Assembly (NCBI GenBank): GCA_964468125.1
Contig: CAYXVF010000158.1
Span: 1 to 9,981 of the forward strand
DNA from: CAYXVF01 sp964468125
GTDB taxonomy: Bacteria; Myxococcota; XYA12-FULL-58-9; CAYXVF01
DNA: 9,981 bases
Reading direction: 5' to 3'
The translations under genes were made by a program, and so were the position numbers. Below the pieces are notes generated by a model. It was not told the origin of the DNA and searched no databases. It was given only the letters and a program-made list of their open reading frames with translations. Positions 6,199-9,981 of the stretch are shown piece by piece (position 1 is the first letter of the stretch; the number at the start of each line of letters is the position of its first letter).

Positions 6199-6238
6199 GC
6201 GCCGACTTTCCTCTGCGACGTGTCGGTGTGATCCGGGT
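6199..6238. repeat. 40-bp direct repeat, copy 2 (orphan 3' tail of a LarA-like gene)
   Basis: Near-identical to 6114-6152 (one substitution and one inserted base); read alone it encodes APTFLCDVSV and a stop. It has no gene body before it. Either a local duplication or the remains of a deleted second copy of the upstream gene. The 85-bp offset is not a multiple of three. Confidence 0.85.
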
Positions 6239-6251
6239 GACCGAGTAATCC

Positions 6252-6776
6252 TCACTCGCCGAAGCGCAACAGCACGGTCGTGCGGACGTCGTTTGGCCCG
6301 ACGGTCAGGACGTAGAGTCGGTCGTACTCCTGGTGGTCGATCATCCCGCCGGGCTCGCCGCCCAAGAGCTTCGCCAGCCGCGGTGTCGTATTGCTGTGCC
6401 CCACCACTAAATGGCGACCTCGTGCTTCCCGAAGGCGATCGGCGAGGGCAGGGAGCGTTGGCGGGTCATAGTATTCGATCTCGAGCCCAAATTGTTTCGC
6501 GGTCGGTGCCGCGGTATCGCGCGTCCGGCGAAAATCGGAGCTGTGTACGTGCTCGATCTGAGCGTCGCGCAGAAGCCGAGCGAGCGTTTCGGCCCGACTC
6601 TCACCTTTCGGGGTGAGCGCGGATTCATCGCTCGAATCGACCTTCTCCGCGTGGCGGACGAGGAAGACCACGAGTGGCTTCTCGGGCGCGGGGGGAGGCG
6701 ACGCAGGCTTTGGGATCGAGGTTTCCGCGCAGCTCGAGACACAGAGGACGAGCAGCGCAATCGTGAACGGCTTCAT
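6252..6776 (-). CDS. histidine phosphatase family lipoprotein (SixA-like)
   Basis: 174 residues. The N-terminus is a lipoprotein signal: MKPF, hydrophobic 5-13, then lipobox VSSC with Cys16, followed by a Pro-rich linker (17-34), so it is probably tethered to a membrane on the periplasmic side. The phosphatase domain has LVRHAEK with nucleophile Arg41-His42, the SSDFRRTRDTA segment (79-89) typical of SixA/phosphoglycerate mutase-like enzymes with a conserved Arg, and the second catalytic His127 in VVGHSNTTP. Length and layout fit the short SixA-type branch, whose members dephosphorylate phosphohistidine or small phosphoesters; the substrate is unknown here. It follows the lipase-like gene by 47 bp, but a promoter-like box lies in that gap, so it may be transcribed alone. 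It is convergent with the LarA-like gene. Confidence 0.9.
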   Translation of the reverse strand: MKPFTIALLVLCVSSCAETSIPKPASPPPAPEKPLVVFLVRHAEKVDSSDESALTPKGESRAETLARLLRDAQIEHVHSSDFRRTRDTAAPTAKQFGLEIEYYDPPTLPALADRLREARGRHLVVGHSNTTPRLAKLLGGEPGGMIDHQEYDRLYVLTVGPNDVRTTVLLRFGE

Positions 6777-6782
6777 GTTTCG

Positions 6783-6789
6783 ACCCTAG
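6783..6789 (-). promoter_or_regulatory. putative leaderless -10 box (CTAGGGT) of the histidine phosphatase gene
   Basis: On the minus strand CTAGGGT is followed by exactly six bases and the ATG at 6776, the same geometry as the boxes before 1849 and 8792. TAGGGT matches a -10 at 3 of 6 positions. AGGG could instead serve as a weak Shine-Dalgarno site, so this copy is ambiguous. Confidence 0.35.
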
Positions 6790-6823
6790 CGCCGTTGCGC
6801 GGCCGATGCGAGCGCGCGCCCGC

Positions 6824-7672
6824 TCAGTAGCCGCGCTTCGCGAGCTCTCGGAGAATGTTCTCGTAGAGACGTCGAGCGTCAAAGCGCAGGGTCCAGCCGA
6901 TCTGCGACCAATGGTCCGCGTCGATTTCGTCCAGAATCGTTCCCCAGCGTTGAGAGGAGGCAGAGACGAGTCCGTCGTTCGGGCCTTCGCGACGACGAAT
7001 GTAGAAGTAGCTCACCCAGAGCGCGGGGTTGAACACGAGCGTCTTCCAGCTCGCCTCTGCGACGACGGAGTAGTAGGCGACTTCCGCCGCGTCCGCGATT
7101 TCGCAATTGAAACGATCCGCCGCCTCTCGGGTCAGCGCGTCGATCGCGGGAGTGTGTAAGCCAAAACGCGCAAGGAGCCAGCGAAAGAGCTTGGGGATCG
7201 GCCCCGTACCGAGCTCGGCAATGCTCGTCCCCCGGTGCGGTGTTCCGACCGTCACGAGCGCAATGATTCGCTTTTCGAGTCCCAGCGTACGAATGGCATA
7301 GCGTGCATCGAGGCCACCCATGCTGTGGGCGACGATGATGACTTGGCCCGCCGGGAGCGCGTGCACGTGAGCTGCCAGTGCGGCCGCGCGTTCCGGGACG
7401 CTACCAACTATCGGAACCCGCGGGTAGGTGACACTTGCTCCGAGGAGCTCCAGGTAGCGCCAGATGCCGCGAAAGTAGCGTTGCTCGAGTCCCCACCTGC
7501 CGATTTGGTCGAAACCCAGAATCCCGTGGACCATGACCACCGGACGTTGCAGCGCGATCCGCGGAAGCTCGCGCCACCGTGCCTCTCTCCGCCGCAGGAG
7601 CACGCGGCGGAGCAGAAGATAGAGCGCGAGCAGGGCCGCGGCGCCTAGAGCAATATCGAGCCAGAACGGCAT
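6824..7672 (-). CDS. membrane-anchored lipase-like alpha/beta hydrolase
   Basis: 282 residues from the ATG at 7672. Residues 4-22 form one hydrophobic segment followed by a strongly basic stretch (RRVLLRRREARWR), a signal-anchor with the catalytic domain then extracytoplasmic or, by the positive-inside rule, possibly cytoplasmic. The domain resembles bacterial triacylglycerol lipases (family I): oxyanion-region VHGILGF (48-54), nucleophile elbow AHSMGG with Ser117, GTPHRGT (143-149), catalytic Asp233 in GPNDGLVS, and catalytic His254 in DADHWSQIG. These support ester hydrolysis of lipids; the substrate is not known. The RDD gene stops at 7684; a GTG at 7687 overlaps that stop (GTGA) and another at 7678 is also possible, so the N-terminus could be five or two residues longer. 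The frame runs open to 8155, but that extension is Arg/Pro-rich shadow of the RDD gene. Translational coupling to RDD is likely. Confidence 0.9.
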   Translation of the reverse strand: MPFWLDIALGAAALLALYLLLRRVLLRRREARWRELPRIALQRPVVMVHGILGFDQIGRWGLEQRYFRGIWRYLELLGASVTYPRVPIVGSVPERAAALAAHVHALPAGQVIIVAHSMGGLDARYAIRTLGLEKRIIALVTVGTPHRGTSIAELGTGPIPKLFRWLLARFGLHTPAIDALTREAADRFNCEIADAAEVAYYSVVAEASWKTLVFNPALWVSYFYIRRREGPNDGLVSASSQRWGTILDEIDADHWSQIGWTLRFDARRLYENILRELAKRGY

Positions 7673-7683
7673 CAGCACATCGC

Positions 7684-8265
7684 TCACGTCCCAGAGACGG
7701 CGTCGTTCGGCGGGCGGCTGCCCATCAGGGTCGCTTTGGCGAAGGCCCGGGCGAGGGCGGGATCTTCGCGGGCGGGCCACGCGTAGAGAACGACCGTGCC
7801 TGCGATGCGATCGTGGAGCGCCTGGCGGCGGTCCGTGATCAGAATCGAGAGAAAGCCGAATCCGGCCAACAGCAAGCTCGCTCCGTAGCCGACCAAGCGC
7901 TTGAGCGCGGTCCAGAAGGTCATCGGTTTCGCATCGAGCCGAACGAGTTGAAGCCCCATCGCCGCCATTCCCGGTGTCCTGGATGCGGTCCACCAGAAAA
8001 ACAGTCGGTAGACCACGGGAAGGACGAACGCAGCGATCGGAGCCGGGACGTGCGCGTAGCGACAGAGGATGGCGCGGAGGTCCGCCCACCCCTCGACTTC
8101 GGGACAACTGAGCGGATCGACCAGGAGCGAGTTCAAAATTGCGGTCATCAGCCAAGAGGTGCTTGCAACGCTGACCGCGATGATCACCGCGTCGATCGCG
8201 AAGGCGAACCCCCGGCTGACGAACCCCGCGTAGTCGCCGTGTTGCGTATCGGTTCTCAGCTTCAT
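7684..8265 (-). CDS. RDD family membrane protein
   Basis: 193 residues, an integral inner-membrane protein. The signature residues are present: Arg18 and Asp25 in YAGFVSRGFAFAIDAVII, and the late Asp in TDRRQALHDRIAGT (145-157). Three hydrophobic stretches are seen at about 20-47, 75-95 and 125-143, with the conserved loop TPGMAAMGLQLVRLD at 97-111. The function of RDD proteins is mostly unknown; some have been linked to Na+(Li+)/H+ antiport, but this cannot be read here. The ATG overlaps the stop of the upstream helical protein (ATGA), and the lipase-like gene begins at or just after its own stop, so all three are probably co-translated. Confidence 0.93.
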   Translation of the reverse strand: MKLRTDTQHGDYAGFVSRGFAFAIDAVIIAVSVASTSWLMTAILNSLLVDPLSCPEVEGWADLRAILCRYAHVPAPIAAFVLPVVYRLFFWWTASRTPGMAAMGLQLVRLDAKPMTFWTALKRLVGYGASLLLAGFGFLSILITDRRQALHDRIAGTVVLYAWPAREDPALARAFAKATLMGSRPPNDAVSGT

Positions 8266-8714
8266 TGATACTCCTCCGGAATCACCTGGCGCCGGACGTC
8301 CGGCGGCGGCGCAGGGACGTCCTTGCGCGGACGGCGACGCAGGATCCGGCGAATCACCGCCTCGATCGCGTTGTCAGCCGCGACCGTGCGACGCCGGATC
8401 GTACCGCTCATGGAGCCTGCTACGCTGTAGCTCTGCTCCTCCACCAGTGCTTCAATCAGCTCCGGATGATCCTCGAGATAGGCGAGGTAACGGTTGGTCT
8501 CGCGGCGGACGACTTCGGTGAGTCGGTCGCTGGTTTCGAGCTTGTGGATCACGTGGTCCGTGTAGGCCTCGACGAGCCGATCGACGTTTTCGTTGCGGGT
8601 CAGGTAGGCCACGAACTTATCTACTAAACGTTCCGCGGCCGCGCTCTCGGTCACCCGGGCAACGACCAGGTCGATCAGCTCGTCGAGCCCGGGGACGTTT
8701 CGGTTCCACCACAT
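8262..8714 (-). CDS. helical repeat protein of unknown function, partner of RDD
   Basis: 150 residues from the ATG at 8714, with no named family that I can assign. The sequence is a run of amphipathic helices with a loose repeated pattern of about 17-20 residues (ERLVDKFVAYL, DRLVEAYTDHVI, DRLTEVVRRETN, PELIEALVEEQS), followed by SVAGSMSGTIRRRTVAADN (97-115) and a basic segment RRILRRRPRK (122-131) ending in a Pro-rich tail. There is no signal peptide or clear membrane span; the basic stretch could lie against the membrane or RDD. From memory, similar segments (a Q-S-x-x-V/L-A core and a V/T-A-A-D motif before RRLLRR) precede RDD domains in actinobacteria, so the pairing may be functional. 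Its stop overlaps the RDD start. The start is set by AAGGGAG upstream; an in-frame GTG at 8720 overlaps that site. Confidence 0.85.
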   Translation of the reverse strand: MWWNRNVPGLDELIDLVVARVTESAAAERLVDKFVAYLTRNENVDRLVEAYTDHVIHKLETSDRLTEVVRRETNRYLAYLEDHPELIEALVEEQSYSVAGSMSGTIRRRTVAADNAIEAVIRRILRRRPRKDVPAPPPDVRRQVIPEEYQ

Positions 8715-8719
8715 GTTCA

Positions 8720-8728
8720 CTCCCTTCC
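8720..8728 (-). promoter_or_regulatory. Shine-Dalgarno site of the helical protein (decides the start)
   Basis: GGAAGGGAG on the minus strand, five bases before the ATG at 8714. The in-frame GTG at 8720 begins within the site and is therefore unlikely. Confidence 0.65.
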
Positions 8729-8770
8729 GTTCACTACGAGCCTTTACCTAACGTTTACTCGTGGCTGCGT

Positions 8771-8785
8771 CGCGTCTTCTAGGCT
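8771..8785 (+). promoter_or_regulatory. putative leaderless promoter (CGCGTC-N2-CTAGGCT) of the L,D-transpeptidase gene
   Basis: CGCGTC at 8771-8776, two bases, CTAGGCT at 8779-8785, then six bases to the ATG at 8792. Same sequence (one difference, G for A) and spacing as the box at 1828-1842. No Shine-Dalgarno site is visible. It lies in the 77-bp divergent region shared with the minus-strand helical protein gene. Confidence 0.45.
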
Positions 8786-8791
8786 CGGCCC

Positions 8792-9535
8792 ATGACGCGT
8801 TGGGCACGAATCATCGCTATTGGCGCGGTCGCGTTCCTTGCTACGCGCTCGAAGGACACCGCCTCGGCGCCGAGTGCCTACGAGCAGGTGACCGATCTTC
8901 GCGCGACCGACGGCGAAGACGACCCTCGGAGCCCGAAAGCGATCGCGGACCGAATCGAGGCGCTCGCTGGCCACCACTTTCGACGTTGGACGGAGCATGC
9001 GGGGCTCACCTATCCACCGGATGAAGTCGAGATGCGAGTCTACAAGGTAGATCGCGAGCTCGAAATTTGGGGGCGCAACAACTCGAATGAGCCAGTCTCT
9101 GAGTGGCGGAGCATTGCGACCTTGCCCATTTGCGCGGTTGACGACGAGCCTGGGACCAAGCTGCGTCAGGGCGATGGAAAGACTCCGGAGGGGACGTACC
9201 GTTCCCGTGCGCTCTATCCGAGCCGCCACTTCTGGATGTGGATGAAGCTCGACCCCTTGCTCATCGACTTGCCGGGGATTCCGGGACACGGCTCGGCGTT
9301 TCGACTGTGCTTGGACTACCCGACGAGAAAGGACCGAGCGCGTACGCGCGCTGCGGGCTTCAGCGACCCTGGTGGGGGAATCTGCCTGCACGGCAATTGC
9401 GTCACCGCTGGCTGCGTGTCCTTCAGCAACCGAAATTTTCTCGCGGTCTTCGCCTTCGCGGGGCACCACGATGAGGAGCGCTTTGGGCCCATGAAGGTCC
9501 ATATCGAGGCGGCACGCCCATCGTCGGCGGACTGA
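8792..9535 (+). CDS. L,D-transpeptidase (YkuD domain, YafK-like)
   Basis: 247 residues. The N-terminus has a hydrophobic stretch (5-17) after MTRWAR and a possible signal peptidase site near TASA (23-26), so the enzyme is probably periplasmic. YkuD enzymes cut or join meso-diaminopimelate-containing peptides of peptidoglycan through a Cys nucleophile; YafK (DpaA) of E. coli detaches Braun lipoprotein from murein. YafK-like features: LEIWGR (90-95), LPICAV (111-116), GTKLRQGDGKTPEGTY (121-136) and the catalytic HGNCVTAGCVSFSN, with His200 and nucleophile Cys208. The family usually has Ser where Thr205 stands, a mild change. Residues 27-80 are a variable linker. It is alone in its orientation: divergent from the RDD/lipase group and convergent, four bases apart, with the RCC1-like gene. 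Whether it is a transpeptidase or an amidase-like detaching enzyme cannot be decided. Confidence 0.92.
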   Translation: MTRWARIIAIGAVAFLATRSKDTASAPSAYEQVTDLRATDGEDDPRSPKAIADRIEALAGHHFRRWTEHAGLTYPPDEVEMRVYKVDRELEIWGRNNSNEPVSEWRSIATLPICAVDDEPGTKLRQGDGKTPEGTYRSRALYPSRHFWMWMKLDPLLIDLPGIPGHGSAFRLCLDYPTRKDRARTRAAGFSDPGGGICLHGNCVTAGCVSFSNRNFLAVFAFAGHHDEERFGPMKVHIEAARPSSAD

Positions 9536-9539
9536 GAGC

Positions 9540-9981
9540 TCAGGGCGTCGTTCCCACGAGGGTGGCGCAGGCGCTCATTCGCGCGGCGGCGTAAGGCTCG
9601 CATTGGCCCGCGCTCCTGGCTGCACACACCGGGTGAGCATTCTGAATGCCAACGGTGGGCTCGCCCCGACCAAGGCGATCGCTCCCGTCTCCTTCGACTC
9701 CAATGCACGACACGCCCCTGACCCATTGGTCGGCGCCGTCGCGCGCATAGGTGAGCGCGCACCCGGAGCGCGCTCCGATGCTCAAGGCGTGGCCGAAGAG
9801 CACGCCGCCGTCGAGCCCCACGTCGATCGGTTGCGCGTCCGGTTGGTTCGCCAGGTTGAGCTCCGGCATGTTCCCAAAGCAATAAACCTGTGGAGGCTCG
9901 CCCCTCGTCGCACAGGTAACGGTGCCATGGGCCTCCACGAGCGTGGCGTCTGCCCAGAGCTGACCTTGGGCGAAGAGCGCG
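9540..9981 (-). CDS. RCC1-like repeat protein (5' partial)
   Basis: The frame is open to the right edge of the window with no stop, so the start lies outside; the GTG at 9938 is internal. About 146 residues are visible. Two degenerate RCC1-type repeat ends can be seen: EAHGTVTCATRG followed by QVYCFGNMPEL, and IGARSGCALTYARDG followed by VSCIG and DRLGRGEP, matching the common pattern H-T-C-A-L, D-G, V-x-C-W-G, G-x-L-G. Such Cys-containing RCC1-like proteins are often large, exported propellers in myxobacteria and relatives. The last part (HPVCAARSAGQC, MSACATLVGTTP) adds Cys residues, probably disulphide-bonded if exported. Family assignment is moderate because the repeats are weak; function is unknown. 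Confidence 0.7.
   Translation of the reverse strand, partial: ALFAQGQLWADATLVEAHGTVTCATRGEPPQVYCFGNMPELNLANQPDAQPIDVGLDGGVLFGHALSIGARSGCALTYARDGADQWVRGVSCIGVEGDGSDRLGRGEPTVGIQNAHPVCAARSAGQCEPYAAARMSACATLVGTTP

Noticed and set aside
7673..8155. N-terminal extension of the lipase-like ORF to 443 residues
   Set aside because: The extension overlaps the RDD gene in another frame and is Arg/Pro-rich without domains; the anchor segment begins at 7672.

Overview
The window is GC-rich and densely coded bacterial chromosome with no mobile elements, RNA genes or CRISPR. Gene content suggests a Gram-negative bacterium of the Myxococcota/'deltaproteobacterial' type: a YafK-like L,D-transpeptidase, a lipoprotein with a proline-rich linker, a secreted HEAT-like protein, an RCC1-like repeat protein and fatty acid beta-oxidation. 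This placement is an inference from gene content and is weak below phylum level. Most long ORFs opposite real genes are GC-driven shadows.

Layout. (1) 1-3219, plus strand: the 3' part of an AIM24/TIGR00266 protein, a complete acyl-CoA dehydrogenase, and an exported protein of unknown function with C-terminal HEAT-like repeats. (2) 3230-3735, minus strand: a two-gene unit, yggX (Fe(II) trafficking/oxidative damage protection) followed by a small two-CxxC protein, divergent from (3). (3) 3838-6146, plus strand: a HAD-IB (SerB-like) phosphohydrolase and, 5 bp later, a long LarA-like (nickel-pincer lactate racemase superfamily) protein that keeps the cofactor-anchoring Lys and one His but appears to have lost several racemase catalytic residues. 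A 39-40 bp duplicate of its 3' end and a hairpin lie just downstream. (4) 6252-8714, minus strand: a tightly packed group of a helical repeat protein, an RDD membrane protein, a membrane-anchored lipase-like alpha/beta hydrolase and a SixA-like histidine phosphatase lipoprotein; the first three are joined by ATGA or near-overlapping junctions. (5) 8792-9535, plus strand: a YafK-type L,D-transpeptidase. (6) 9540-9981, minus strand: the 3' end of an RCC1-like repeat protein that runs off the window.

The most interesting signals are: the divergent LarA-like/HAD-IB pair, whose substrate is unknown; a recurrent promoter-like box (CTAGRNT exactly six bases before an ATG, at three genes, two of which also share CGCGTC at identical spacing), which predicts leaderless transcripts; and the helical protein-RDD-lipase envelope module. 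Genes with good Shine-Dalgarno sites (acyl-CoA dehydrogenase, yggX, the helical protein) lack the box, so two initiation modes seem to coexist.
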